A stretch of 64,000 nucleotides of DNA from Bacillus sp. THAF10 (GTDB lineage: Bacteria > Bacillota > Bacilli > Bacillales > Bacillaceae_I), in the NCBI RefSeq assembly GCF_009363695.1, contig NZ_CP045403.1, forward strand, positions 2,522,001-2,586,000, in the 5' to 3' direction. A program made the position numbers and the translations under genes. Under the pieces are notes generated by a model. It did no database searches. It saw only the letters and a list, made by a program, of their open reading frames with translations, and was not told where the DNA came from. Shown in pieces: positions 55,323-63,670 of the stretch. The number at the start of each line of letters is the position of its first letter. Position 1 is the first letter of the stretch.

Positions 55323-56555
55323 ATGGCGAAAAAGTTGATTCTAGTTTTAGCCCTATTGCTCGTTTATCCCTTACAAATTGGTCATACAGAGGGGGATGAT
55401 ATGTTAAGGGCAGCATTTACTAGGTTTAATTCACTATGGATACTAGAAAACAATGAAGAATTTCCTATACATGAAAATGTGAAGATAGGAAAGTTTCATT
55501 GGTCACATGATGGAAAGTGGCTTGCCTATGAAGTAACCCCACTAGATGTTCAAGATGCCCCCTCTCAGATTTGGCTTTACAATACGGAGTCTAACATCAA
55601 GAAAAAGATAAAAATTCAAGGTCATAATCCTGTTTGGAATCCGAAAAACCTTTCCTTCGCTTTTTTGTCAGACTCTATTCTTAATGTCGTAGAAGTTAGT
55701 AATGAAACCCCCGTCATCCATCAGCTTACAGGAGGTGTTTCTAGCTTTACTTGGGATGCTAAAGGAATCAACCTAATTGCTGCGGCTAAAGCAACATTGT
55801 TTCCTGACGGTTGGAGTCACCCTCGACTATATGAGGTTCATTGGGGACTTGAAAAACAAAATCAAGAGATGGACGTTAAAGTAACCCCACTGCAAACGAT
55901 CGCCTCTCCGTTGAAATATGAAGACCTTTCCATCCTAGCAATTAATGTCGATAATTTTTCATGGTCAGTGGATGGTAAAAATCTTGCCATGACCGTGACA
56001 CCAACTGCTTCCTGGTCGGCAGATAGTAATATGCTAAGTGTCTATGTGAAAGAAAATAAGTTATTTATTCCACTTGGTGAAGTATTAATGGAATCTGGGT
56101 GGGTGAAATGGGCTCCAACCAAGCCTGTACTTGCATCCATTCAAGGTGGAGGACGACTTGAAGGTGGCGTAAAGAATAAAACATTAACAACAAGCACCAT
56201 CATTCCAAACTACAAGAAAATACACACACCAAAGGGCTATGCAGACATCCATTACGACTGGATAAATGATGAAAAGCTTGTGGTGGCACGAGGAAAAGAA
56301 ACGCAAAGTGCCGAAGAGCCGTTTCTTGCTACCTTATATTTGGTGGATTTAAAAGGAAACGATGCGGTAAAGCTCCCCGCTCCCCCATCAGGTGCATCAG
56401 ATATAGAGCCATATGTCTTGGCAGCTGGTAAAAAGCTTGCATGGATAAGAGAGGATGAAAACGGGAAAAGACACGTTTGGAGTGCGAAGGTGGATGGCAG
56501 TGATGCCCAGTTAGTGCTTGAAAACGTGCTTGAGATTGTGTGGTTTAAAAAGTAG
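55323..56555 (+). CDS. Secreted TolB-like beta-propeller protein
   Basis: The 410-residue protein has a signal peptide (MAKKLILVLALLLVYPLQIG, cleavage near HTEG) and repeated propeller blades of WD40/TolB type: FHWSHDGKWLAYEV, NPVWNPKNLSFAFLSD, SSFTWDAKGINLIAAA, FSWSVDGKNLAMTV, VLAAGKKLAWIRED. ATG 55323 follows AGGAGG. It stands alone with a terminator. Such proteins usually bind rather than catalyse; ligand and role are unknown. Confidence 0.8.
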   Translation: MAKKLILVLALLLVYPLQIGHTEGDDMLRAAFTRFNSLWILENNEEFPIHENVKIGKFHWSHDGKWLAYEVTPLDVQDAPSQIWLYNTESNIKKKIKIQGHNPVWNPKNLSFAFLSDSILNVVEVSNETPVIHQLTGGVSSFTWDAKGINLIAAAKATLFPDGWSHPRLYEVHWGLEKQNQEMDVKVTPLQTIASPLKYEDLSILAINVDNFSWSVDGKNLAMTVTPTASWSADSNMLSVYVKENKLFIPLGEVLMESGWVKWAPTKPVLASIQGGGRLEGGVKNKTLTTSTIIPNYKKIHTPKGYADIHYDWINDEKLVVARGKETQSAEEPFLATLYLVDLKGNDAVKLPAPPSGASDIEPYVLAAGKKLAWIREDENGKRHVWSAKVDGSDAQLVLENVLEIVWFKK

Positions 56556-56613
56556 GCAGCATCACCTATGTATGTAAATGTACAACGATATTTAACAATA
56601 TAGTTAAAAGAAT

Positions 56614-56645
56614 AAGCCCCCAGATTTAAGCTGGGGGCTTTTCTT
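56614..56645 (+). terminator. Terminator of the TolB-like gene
   Basis: AAGCCCCCAG and CTGGGGGCTT form a perfect 10-bp stem with a T-rich tail. Confidence 0.92.
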
Positions 56646-56701
56646 ATTGTTTAGGAAATTATAAAAAATATGTCTGTGGATATCTGGAACAAAAGTAGCA
56701 A

Positions 56702-56846
56702 CGTCCAGCTCCATGCGCCAGCGACTAGGAAACTTCCCTCGCCTCCTTACGATAAGGCAACATCGAATCGCAGGCTCTTCGTGTTTTCTTTATCTCATAC
56801 GGCTCAGTCCAGTTTGTACGTCGCAAAACGGGCGCATTGCGCTTTT
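56702..56846. repeat. Dispersed repeat R3, abutting the efp stop
   Basis: The segment starts CGTCCAGCTCCATGCGCCAG, contains CTAGGAAACTTCCCTCGCCT, and ends near GGGCGCATTGCGCTTTT. It is GC-richer than its surroundings and noncoding. From memory it resembles a short repeat widespread in Bacillaceae; only one copy is in the window. Confidence 0.6.
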
Positions 56847-56850
56847 GTTC

Positions 56851-57408
56851 TTAAGCACGAGAAACGTACGTGCTATCTGTTGTATTAATAATCAGCACAT
56901 CGCCTTCGTTAACGAAGAACGGTACGTTAACAATCACACCTGTCTCCATAACAGCTGGCTTAGATCCACCAGAAGCAGTGTCGCCTTTGATACCTGGCTC
57001 TGTTTCTGCTACTTTAAGTTCAACTGTGTTTGGAAGCTCTACACCAAGTGTTTCGCTTTGATACATCATGATTGCAACTTCCATGTTTTCTTTCAAAAAC
57101 TTTAGCTCATATTCAATCTGAGCTGCTGGAAGCTCCAACTGATCGTAGCTTTCTGTATCCATAAATACGTGCATATCGCCATTAGCATATAGATACTGCA
57201 TCTTACGATTGTCAATTTGGGCTTTTGCAACTTTTTCACCAGCACGGAAGGTTTTTTCTTGAATCGCACCGTTACGAAGGTTGCGTAGTTTGGAACGAAC
57301 AAATGCCGCGCCTTTTCCTGGTTTTACGTGTTGGAAATCAAGCACACGCCAGATACCATTGTCTACTTCGATTGTTAAACCTGTGCGAAAATCATTTACT
57401 GAAATCAT
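56851..57408 (-). CDS. efp: Translation elongation factor P
   Basis: EF-P rescues ribosomes stalled at polyproline. The 185-residue protein has the N-terminal KOW-like domain with the modified lysine in [12 protein letters not shown] (Lys32), then two OB domains and the C-terminal signature [40 protein letters not shown] 57408 follows AGGAGGAA. It lies 96 bp downstream of papA, in the conserved aroQ-papA-efp order. Confidence 0.97.
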   Translation of the reverse strand: MISVNDFRTGLTIEVDNGIWRVLDFQHVKPGKGAAFVRSKLRNLRNGAIQEKTFRAGEKVAKAQIDNRKMQYLYANGDMHVFMDTESYDQLELPAAQIEYELKFLKENMEVAIMMYQSETLGVELPNTVELKVAETEPGIKGDTASGGSKPAVMETGVIVNVPFFVNEGDVLIINTTDSTYVSRA

Positions 57409-57504
57409 TAATTAGTTCCTCCTAAAGCTATGTAAATAGGGATATCCTACTCGTATTGTATCCTTGAGATTGTCACTCTAGTCTACAAGATGAGCGTTTC
57501 CCTT

Positions 57505-58566
57505 TTACAGGATAATAAGTTCTTTTGTAGAGAAGGAAAGTGTTTCGTTACCTGTTTCTGTAACGACTGTATCATCTTCAATACGCACTCCGCCTAATCC
57601 AGCTACATAAATTCCTGGTTCCACTGTTACAACCATTCCTGGTTCTAGTACGGTGTCAGATTTCGTTGATAAAGAAGGACCTTCGTGCACTTCCATACCC
57701 AGTCCATGACCAGTTGAATGACCGAAGTACTCACCGTAGCCTTTTTCTGTGATATAATCACGTGTTAATGCGTCTGCTTCACGCCCAGTGATTCCGGCTT
57801 TAATGCCTTTCATCCCTCTTAGCTGTGCTTCTAGGACGATATTATAAATAGTACGAAGCTCATCTGTTGGTTCTCCAACTGCAATCGTTCTCGTAATATC
57901 AGAATTCAAGCCTTTATAATGAGCTCCAAAGTCCATTGTCACAAACTCGCCCTTCTCAATCACTTTGTCAGAGGCTACCCCATGAGGAAGCGCTGAGCGA
58001 TAACCTGAAGCGACAATGATATCAAAGGAAGAACATTTTGCTCCTTGTTTACGCATGAAAAATTCTAACTCATTGGAAACTTCCAATTCTGTCAGACCAG
58101 GCTTAATGTATGTAAGAATATGCTCGAAAGCTGCGTCTGCAATCTGTGTAGCTTCCTTTAATATCTTAATCTCTTGTTCGCTCTTAATCAAGCGTAACTT
58201 TTCAATCACACCGGAAACAGGCACAAGGTCTGCTTGAATTCCAGTTTTATAACTTAAGTAAGTGGAGAAAGTAACGTGATCTTGTTCAAATCCCAGCTTC
58301 GAAATACCAAGGTCCTTCACAACATTTGCAATTTCTTCCACAAGCCCACCTTTGTGTTGGACAATTTCAAAGCCTTCGCACTGCTTAGCTGCCTGTTCTG
58401 TATAACGGAAGTCTGTAATAAATACTGCTCTGTCTTCTGAAATAATGGCTAAACCTGCACTTCCTGTAAAACCTGTAAGGTATTGGCGGTTTTTTGCGCT
58501 TGTAACTAATAAAGCATCTACCCCTGCAGATTGAAAGCTTTCTCTTAATTTTGTTAGTTTTATCAT
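57505..58566 (-). CDS. papA: Xaa-Pro aminopeptidase (PapA/YqhT)
   Basis: This M24 metallopeptidase removes N-terminal residues before proline. The 353-residue pita-bread protein has metal ligands in TMDFGAHYKGLNSDITRT (two Asp), FGHSTGHGLGMEVHEGP (His), TVEPGIYVAGLGGVRIEDDTV (two Glu). Its start overlaps the aroQ stop by four bases (ATGA). Confidence 0.95.
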   Translation of the reverse strand: MIKLTKLRESFQSAGVDALLVTSAKNRQYLTGFTGSAGLAIISEDRAVFITDFRYTEQAAKQCEGFEIVQHKGGLVEEIANVVKDLGISKLGFEQDHVTFSTYLSYKTGIQADLVPVSGVIEKLRLIKSEQEIKILKEATQIADAAFEHILTYIKPGLTELEVSNELEFFMRKQGAKCSSFDIIVASGYRSALPHGVASDKVIEKGEFVTMDFGAHYKGLNSDITRTIAVGEPTDELRTIYNIVLEAQLRGMKGIKAGITGREADALTRDYITEKGYGEYFGHSTGHGLGMEVHEGPSLSTKSDTVLEPGMVVTVEPGIYVAGLGGVRIEDDTVVTETGNETLSFSTKELIIL

Positions 58567-59006
58567 GAATCTTCCCCCTCTTTCATTTTCTTTAATGCCT
58601 GTATTGCTAGCTCATAACCATGAAACCCAAGCCCAATAATTTGCCCTGCTGTAACAGGTGCTGTAACAGAAGTATGCCGGAACTCTTCCCGTTTATGTAT
58701 ATTGGAAATGTGCACTTCTAATACAGGAATGCTAATACTCGCAATAGCATCACGTATCGCATAGCTATAATGAGTAAAGGCCCCAGGGTTCATAACGATC
58801 CCATCATACTTACCTTCAGCACTATGCAACCTATCAATTATTTCCCCTTCATGATTACTTTGAAAGCAATCAATTTCCACATCTAGGGTCTCTCCACACT
58901 TCATTAGTTGTTGTTCTAGGTCCTGTATGGTTTGATGGCCGTATATGGCGGGCTCTCTTAAGCCGAGTCTGTTAAGGTTGGGTCCATTGAGAATTAGTAC
59001 ATGCAT
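58563..59006 (-). CDS. aroQ: Type II 3-dehydroquinate dehydratase
   Basis: AroQ catalyses the third shikimate pathway step. The 147-residue protein has the family start MHVLILNGPNLNRLGLREPA and the catalytic Tyr in AIYG, NPGAFTHYSYAIRDA, and EVHISNIHKREEFRHTSVTAPV (catalytic His). I chose ATG 59006; the frame runs 22 codons further but passes through the yqhR terminator. Confidence 0.95.
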   Translation of the reverse strand: MHVLILNGPNLNRLGLREPAIYGHQTIQDLEQQLMKCGETLDVEIDCFQSNHEGEIIDRLHSAEGKYDGIVMNPGAFTHYSYAIRDAIASISIPVLEVHISNIHKREEFRHTSVTAPVTAGQIIGLGFHGYELAIQALKKMKEGEDS

Positions 59007-59044
59007 ACTCGTAACTCTCCCTATTCTAAGGCTGTTTGGAGCAT

Positions 59045-59076
59045 AAAAAAAGAATGTCCAATTACTGAACATTCTA
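59045..59076 (-). terminator. Terminator of yqhR
   Basis: AGAATGTTCA pairs with TGGACATTCT, followed by TTTTTTT in minus orientation, after the yqhR stop at 59097. Confidence 0.8.
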
Positions 59077-59096
59077 TCATATTACTCGTTTGTCTA

Positions 59097-59627
59097 CTAC
59101 TCATTTGAAGAGGATTGACCCTGGGTATCATATTGTTGTTGCTTCTGATTTTTCATTTCGTTAAATTCAAAGGAAATAGAATAACCAACAAAGACACCAA
59201 AAAGAATATAGAGACAAATATTTGTGACATTTGTATTCAAGGTCAATTCCCGTACTGTTTTTATGGATGGAAACATGGGATTTAGGATAAAAAACACCAC
59301 TGCCCACAGTGCTATTCCATATACTATTCCTACCCAAAATTGCGTTAATTTTTTCAATACCGCCATGTATATTAAGGCTGCCCCAATACCGAATAGACCG
59401 AGAAGAATGAAGCTAATAATATACCCAAGCCAGCCTTTTTTCCACTCTCCTAGTGCCCAAGGCTGAAGAACGACATTCGGACTTATTTCGGTGAAACTAA
59501 ATATGTAGGCAATATAACCAATCAAGCTCCAAAATACCCCACCAATAAATCCGGTGATAATCACTTTGGTCATAAAACTCATTGGTTCTTCACGCTGATT
59601 TTGTTCTAATTTCTCCTGGTTACTCAT
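59097..59627 (-). CDS. yqhR: Membrane protein YqhR
   Basis: The 176-residue protein has four predicted membrane spans and polar ends, matching B. subtilis YqhR in place between aroQ and yqhQ. I chose ATG 59627 behind GGAAGGAC. It is transcribed divergently from yqhQ and ends at its own terminator. Function is unknown. Confidence 0.88.
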   Translation of the reverse strand: MSNQEKLEQNQREEPMSFMTKVIITGFIGGVFWSLIGYIAYIFSFTEISPNVVLQPWALGEWKKGWLGYIISFILLGLFGIGAALIYMAVLKKLTQFWVGIVYGIALWAVVFFILNPMFPSIKTVRELTLNTNVTNICLYILFGVFVGYSISFEFNEMKNQKQQQYDTQGQSSSNE

Positions 59628-59807
59628 GTTTTGTCCTTCCTTTCCTACAACATCTACCATTATCTTTCCAAACCTTTGCCCTAACCATTCATTACAATCC
59701 TCCGAAAAGAAAAGAAGTACTTAGAATGTAGAGGTTTTTTTTCATTTCGGGTAGAATAGTAATATATAGAATTTTTTCTTCTTTAGAAAAGTTAGGTTGG
59801 TGCTATT

Positions 59808-60755
59808 ATGTCAAATGATTCAAAACCTGTTTATGGCGGACAGGCTGTCGTGGAGGGAGTTATGTTCGGTGGAAAGCGCCATTACGTTACAGCCATTCGC
59901 AGAAAAGATAACTCTATTGAATACCTTCATGTTCCCAGAAAAACAAATCCCACTCTACAAAAACTAAAAAAAATCCCTTTTTTACGAGGAATAGTCGCAA
60001 TTGTGGAAGCAGCTGGAAATGGCTCAAAGCATCTTAATTTCTCAACCGAGCGTTATGATGTAGACCCGAGTCAGGACGAAGACGAGATTTATAATAAAAA
60101 AGAGCCTAGTAAGCTTGAAATGGTACTAAGTGTTGCATTAGTTGGGATTTTATCTTTTATTTTCGGAAAATTCATTTTTACCCTTGTCCCTGTTTTCCTA
60201 GCCGAATTGACAAGACCTGTATTTACCACTGATTTTGCGCAAATTGTAATAGAAACCATCTTTAAACTTCTCTTACTCTTTGCCTATATCTATTTCATTT
60301 CCTTCACCCCAATTATCAAAAGGGTGTTTCAATATCATGGTGCAGAACATAAAGTGATTAACGCATTTGAAAACGGGAAAGAATTAACTATAAGCAATAT
60401 TCAGGCAGAGTCTAGACTACATTATCGTTGCGGTAGCAGCTTCATCCTATTTACCGTCATTGTTGGATTTTTCGTCTATCTACTCGTCCCGACAGATCCA
60501 TTATGGGCCCGTGTGTTAAACCGCTTAGCACTGATTCCTGTTGTTCTGGGAATTTCCTTTGAAGTGTTACAGCTTACCAATAAAGTACGAGACATTCCCG
60601 TACTAAAATTTTTAGGGTACCCTGGCCTTTGGCTGCAGCTTTTAACGACAAAGGAGCCTACGGATGACCAGGTAGAGGTGGCCATTCATTCTTTTAACAA
60701 GCTTTTAGACCTAGATCAAGATTCAGAGAAAAAGATTACAGAAGAAATAGTATAA
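59808..60755 (+). CDS. yqhQ: YqhQ, DUF1385-family membrane protein
   Basis: The 315-residue protein begins KPVYGGQAVVEGVMFGGKRHYVTAIRRKDNSI, typical of DUF1385, has membrane spans in the C-terminal half (about 100-125, 140-165, 205-225, 232-250), and the conserved FQYHGAEHKVINAFE and RCGSSFILFTVI. The HGAEHK histidines suggest metal binding. Function is not established. It is probably co-transcribed with yqhP. Confidence 0.92.
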   Translation: MSNDSKPVYGGQAVVEGVMFGGKRHYVTAIRRKDNSIEYLHVPRKTNPTLQKLKKIPFLRGIVAIVEAAGNGSKHLNFSTERYDVDPSQDEDEIYNKKEPSKLEMVLSVALVGILSFIFGKFIFTLVPVFLAELTRPVFTTDFAQIVIETIFKLLLLFAYIYFISFTPIIKRVFQYHGAEHKVINAFENGKELTISNIQAESRLHYRCGSSFILFTVIVGFFVYLLVPTDPLWARVLNRLALIPVVLGISFEVLQLTNKVRDIPVLKFLGYPGLWLQLLTTKEPTDDQVEVAIHSFNKLLDLDQDSEKKITEEIV

Positions 60756-60840
60756 AAATCCGCAACAAGCCTTATCCTAGAAAATATACTATAAAACAAT
60801 CAGTGTTGGTAACTTGCCTGTTACCTGGGAGGTGGCACAG

Positions 60841-61227
60841 TTGAAGAGAAGCCTATCAAAATCTATTTTTTATGTTTTAGCTTCTTTGGCAGCTTTCGCT
60901 TTAATCATACAATTGATCAAAAATCCAGGCGATTTGTTTACAAGTCTCCTGTTAATCATTGGTGGTGTAACGGTTTTTTACCTGATTTTCAGGTATTTCA
61001 TTCAAGGTCGATTAACCGGTGGCGGCGATGCCCGTTATAGCAAAGCAGTAAAACAATCAAAAAAACGTTATGGAACAAATACTACTTCTGCAGCACAAAG
61101 ACAAAGTGTCAGTCCTATAAAGGAAAGAGTTGGCTCTAAGCCTGCCACCCAAAAAAGAAAAGCCCCATCCCACTTAACGGTCATTGAAGGGAAAAAGGGC
61201 AAAAAGAAAAACCGAGCTTTCTTCTAA
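60841..61227 (+). CDS. yqhP: YqhP-like membrane protein
   Basis: The 128-residue protein has two N-terminal spans (about 8-25 and 32-50), then a basic, low-complexity tail (KKGKKKNRAFF). I chose TTG 60841, six bases after GGGAGGTG; an upstream ATG frame includes that ribosome site. It follows yqhQ as in B. subtilis. Function is unknown; the basic tail could bind nucleic acid or phospholipid. Confidence 0.85.
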   Translation: MKRSLSKSIFYVLASLAAFALIIQLIKNPGDLFTSLLLIIGGVTVFYLIFRYFIQGRLTGGGDARYSKAVKQSKKRYGTNTTSAAQRQSVSPIKERVGSKPATQKRKAPSHLTVIEGKKGKKKNRAFF

Positions 61228-61247
61228 TGGAAAGTTCGTTTTTTTTA
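61213..61247 (+). terminator. Terminator of yqhQ-yqhP
   Basis: CGAGCTTTC pairs with GAAAGTTCG (one G-U) followed by eight T. The yqhP stop lies in the loop. Confidence 0.85.
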
Positions 61248-61260
61248 TTTATAGTCTGTG

Positions 61261-61372
61261 TTGAAGAATTTTATTTCTACTGCGAATAGAAATGACAGCC
61301 GTAATCAACGTTGCTGTCGTGCTCTTTTCGTGGAGGAAGATTTAAACATGTAGCAATCTTTTAGAAAAGAGC
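61261..61372 (-). repeat. Dispersed repeat R2, copy 2, inverted
   Basis: In minus orientation it begins GCTCTTTTCTAAAAGATTG and continues CTACATGTTTAAATC, then AGCACGACAGCAACGTTGAT. It ends four bases from the yqhO stop and mirrors the copy at 62326. Confidence 0.7.
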
Positions 61373-61375
61373 CTC

Positions 61376-62260
61376 TTAGTAACACCACCTCAGCAAAAAT
61401 GCTTCCGCTCGCTTTTTCCCAATCTCCATAAGTCCTCTCTTCCGCTCCTCTGTTAGTGCGAATTCTGTTATGGAAATATGATCCATCGGAATAAAAATGA
61501 TATCCTTTTCATGACGGCTGGAAATGTGCTTGGCGTCATGGGCATCTTTCATCGTTTCAAATAACGCTCCAAACATCGTAATCGCATTGTTTATTTTGTT
61601 TACCGGTCGGTCCTCTTGTTTGGCACTCAGCTTCACCCCAAGAACCGGTCGGACTTTAGGGATACGGTCGTTATCAAAAAGCCATATTGGAAAATTGCTT
61701 AACACCCCTCCATCCACAAATAAATAGTTAACACCTTTTCCCTTTATTTTGACGGGCTCAAAAAAGTAAGGAATACTACAGCTCATTCTCACTGCTTTTG
61801 CTACAGAGAATTTTTTTGGGTCGATTTGATATTTAGGAAGATCATCTGGTAAAACCGCAATTCTTCCACCCGTTAAGTCCGACGCGATAATTCTTAAATG
61901 ATCCTTCGGGAGGTCACCAAACGTATAAACTCCTTTGGCAGCAAGCTTTTCTGTTAACCAATTTTCTAGTGCATCCCCTTTATAAAGTCCAAGCTTCCAA
62001 TAAAGTAGCAACCATTTTGTGATAGGCGATGGCAATAAGGTAGTTCGCTGATCCAAAAAATTCATTATATCTGTTTCTTCCATCAGATGATAAATTTCAT
62101 TTGCTGTATAACCTGCAGCTGAAAATGCAGCTATAATAGATCCTGCACTTGTGCCTGCAAGCCTCTCAAATGATAATCCCCTTTCCTCTACTGCCATCAA
62201 TGCACCTATCAGGGCAAACCCTTTAATACCTCCACCAGAGAACACCCCATCTATTTTCAT
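61376..62260 (-). CDS. yqhO: Patatin-like phospholipase family protein YqhO
   Basis: Patatin-like proteins are Ser-Asp dyad acyl hydrolases. The 294-residue protein has the oxyanion GGGIKG (residues 9-14), the nucleophile elbow GTSAGS (Ser about 39) and the catalytic Asp in FVDGGVLSNFP. No signal peptide is seen, so it is intracellular. It lies between yqhP and mntR as in B. subtilis and is bracketed by inverted copies of repeat R2. Substrate is unknown. Confidence 0.92.
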   Translation of the reverse strand: MKIDGVFSGGGIKGFALIGALMAVEERGLSFERLAGTSAGSIIAAFSAAGYTANEIYHLMEETDIMNFLDQRTTLLPSPITKWLLLYWKLGLYKGDALENWLTEKLAAKGVYTFGDLPKDHLRIIASDLTGGRIAVLPDDLPKYQIDPKKFSVAKAVRMSCSIPYFFEPVKIKGKGVNYLFVDGGVLSNFPIWLFDNDRIPKVRPVLGVKLSAKQEDRPVNKINNAITMFGALFETMKDAHDAKHISSRHEKDIIFIPMDHISITEFALTEERKRGLMEIGKKRAEAFLLRWCY

Positions 62261-62325
62261 AGACCCTCCCCCTTCCCCTTTTACATCTTAATAAGGAGAG
62301 AAAGGGATTATACCGACAAATATGA

Positions 62326-62490
62326 AGCTCTTTTCTAAAAGCTTGTTGCTATTAACCTTGAAAATGTCGGCTTTGAGACTTTTTCCAATCTTTATGGGAA
62401 GAAGAAATTTCTACATGTTAAAATCCTTCTCCATGATAAGAGCATGACAGCAACAGTGATTAAAGGTTTGTTCTCTACACGCAATAGCAA
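62326..62490 (+). repeat. Dispersed repeat R2, copy 3, longest
   Basis: It begins GCTCTTTTCTAAAAGCTTG, contains GACTTTTTCCAATC, and continues CTACATGTTAAAATCC, then AGCATGACAGCAACAGTGAT. It is the only copy with both halves seen singly in the other two. It fills the 301-bp gap upstream of yqhO. Confidence 0.7.
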
Positions 62491-62512
62491 CAAAGTTTAC
62501 GAAAATAGCCAT

Positions 62513-62559
62513 AAAAAAAGAGATGGACCCTTTTGCCATAAAGGCAATGATCCATCTCG
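62513..62559 (-). terminator. Terminator of mntR
   Basis: GAGATGGATC pairs with GGTCCATCTC, with an inner GCC/GGC extension, followed by TTTTTTT in minus orientation. Confidence 0.9.
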
Positions 62560-62561
62560 TA

Positions 62562-62987
62562 TTAATTGTTTTCTTCATTTTGTTTTTGTATGGTTTGAAG
62601 TGCTTCGACACGCTCTTTATTTTCTTCAAAGAATTGAACTAAATCACCAATTCGATCAATCGCATTCCAACTTAGGTGATGCTCAATTCCTTCCACATCC
62701 TCATAGATGTTTTCTTCATTCACACCTATCACTCTTAAGAATTGTTCTAACAATTCATGTCTGTAAACTAATCGTTTTCCTATTTTCTTCCCTTTAGCTG
62801 TTAAAACTAGGCCTCGGTATTTTTCATAAATTAAGTATTGGTCCTTATCTAGCTTTTGAACCATTTTTGTAACAGAAGAGGGATGTACTGCCAGAGCTTC
62901 CGCAATATCTGATACTCGTGCATATCCTTTATCTTCAATAAGCATATAAATTTGTTCTATGTAGTCTTCCATACTAGGGGTTGGCAT
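62562..62987 (-). CDS. mntR: Manganese transport regulator MntR
   Basis: MntR is a DtxR-family repressor that senses Mn2+ and shuts off manganese uptake genes. The 141-residue protein has the winged helix [40 protein letters not shown] and metal ligands in [14 protein letters not shown] (Asp8, Glu11), [10 protein letters not shown] and [12 protein letters not shown] chose ATG 62987 behind GGAGGG. It is nearly identical in length and motifs to B. subtilis MntR. Confidence 0.97.
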   Translation of the reverse strand: MPTPSMEDYIEQIYMLIEDKGYARVSDIAEALAVHPSSVTKMVQKLDKDQYLIYEKYRGLVLTAKGKKIGKRLVYRHELLEQFLRVIGVNEENIYEDVEGIEHHLSWNAIDRIGDLVQFFEENKERVEALQTIQKQNEENN

Positions 62988-63073
62988 GATATCCCTCCAT
63001 TTCCAATCCACGTGCTAAAAGCCGTCCTATAAAATGATACCCTAACTAAAGAGGGATGACAAGCGAGGATGCA

Positions 63074-63349
63074 CTACTTCTTAATTTCTAACTTTTCTAT
63101 TTTATGAGTCAAATTAGCAAACTCTACTACCCATTCTTTTTGGATTTTTCGCATCATATAACTTACAAGCATTAGCAAAGCTCCTGAAATATTAAAAATG
63201 TAGGCTCTTATGACGGCATGAAGATAATCAGGGTTTACTCCATACATAGATGAATAGGAATCTTTTTGAAAAAACTGCACTGTACCATAAAGAATAAAAA
63301 CAACACCTAATACTAATATGAAATAAGACATCGACTTCAAGCTCTCCAT
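63074..63349 (-). CDS. Small two-span membrane protein, unknown
   Basis: The 91-residue protein has two membrane spans (about 8-27 and 48-66) and a basic helical C-terminus (RKIQKEWVVEFANLTHKIEKLEIKK). ATG 63349 follows GGGGGAA. It lies upstream of mntR on the same strand. I do not recognise the family. Confidence 0.75.
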   Translation of the reverse strand: MESLKSMSYFILVLGVVFILYGTVQFFQKDSYSSMYGVNPDYLHAVIRAYIFNISGALLMLVSYMMRKIQKEWVVEFANLTHKIEKLEIKK

Positions 63350-63615
63350 AATTCCCCCAATTTCACTGCATTTTATTTCTTCTTGCTTATTTCTTCCCCA
63401 GAACCACTCATTTTTCCTGCTAGTACGATATATTTTGATTTAGCGCTACTCTTCCATAAAAATATATAGTTCACCTTTACTATAATTAATCCACTTTCAA
63501 CATTTTTAATCCACTTTAACTATTAATCGGTTCAACCCCCTAAGTTTGGACACATACTACTATTTACTAGGGTTATCTCATTATTTTAATCTTCTACCGC
63601 GCTTGCGCTTGGTTG

Positions 63616-63664
63616 CCCCGAGAAGAAAGGTTAAAGTGAATCGCTTTAACCTTTCTTCTCGGGG
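63616..63664. other. Perfect 21-bp inverted repeat after the transposase stop
   Basis: Arms at 63616-63636 and 63644-63664 are exact complements around a 7-base loop. The stop at 63671 is six bases away. No T run follows in minus orientation, so it is not a typical terminator. Confidence 0.8.
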
Positions 63665-63670
63665 TAAACG

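Noticed and set aside
56670..57105. Plus-strand ORFs across repeat R3 and efp
   Set aside because: They combine the repeat with efp antisense; no support.
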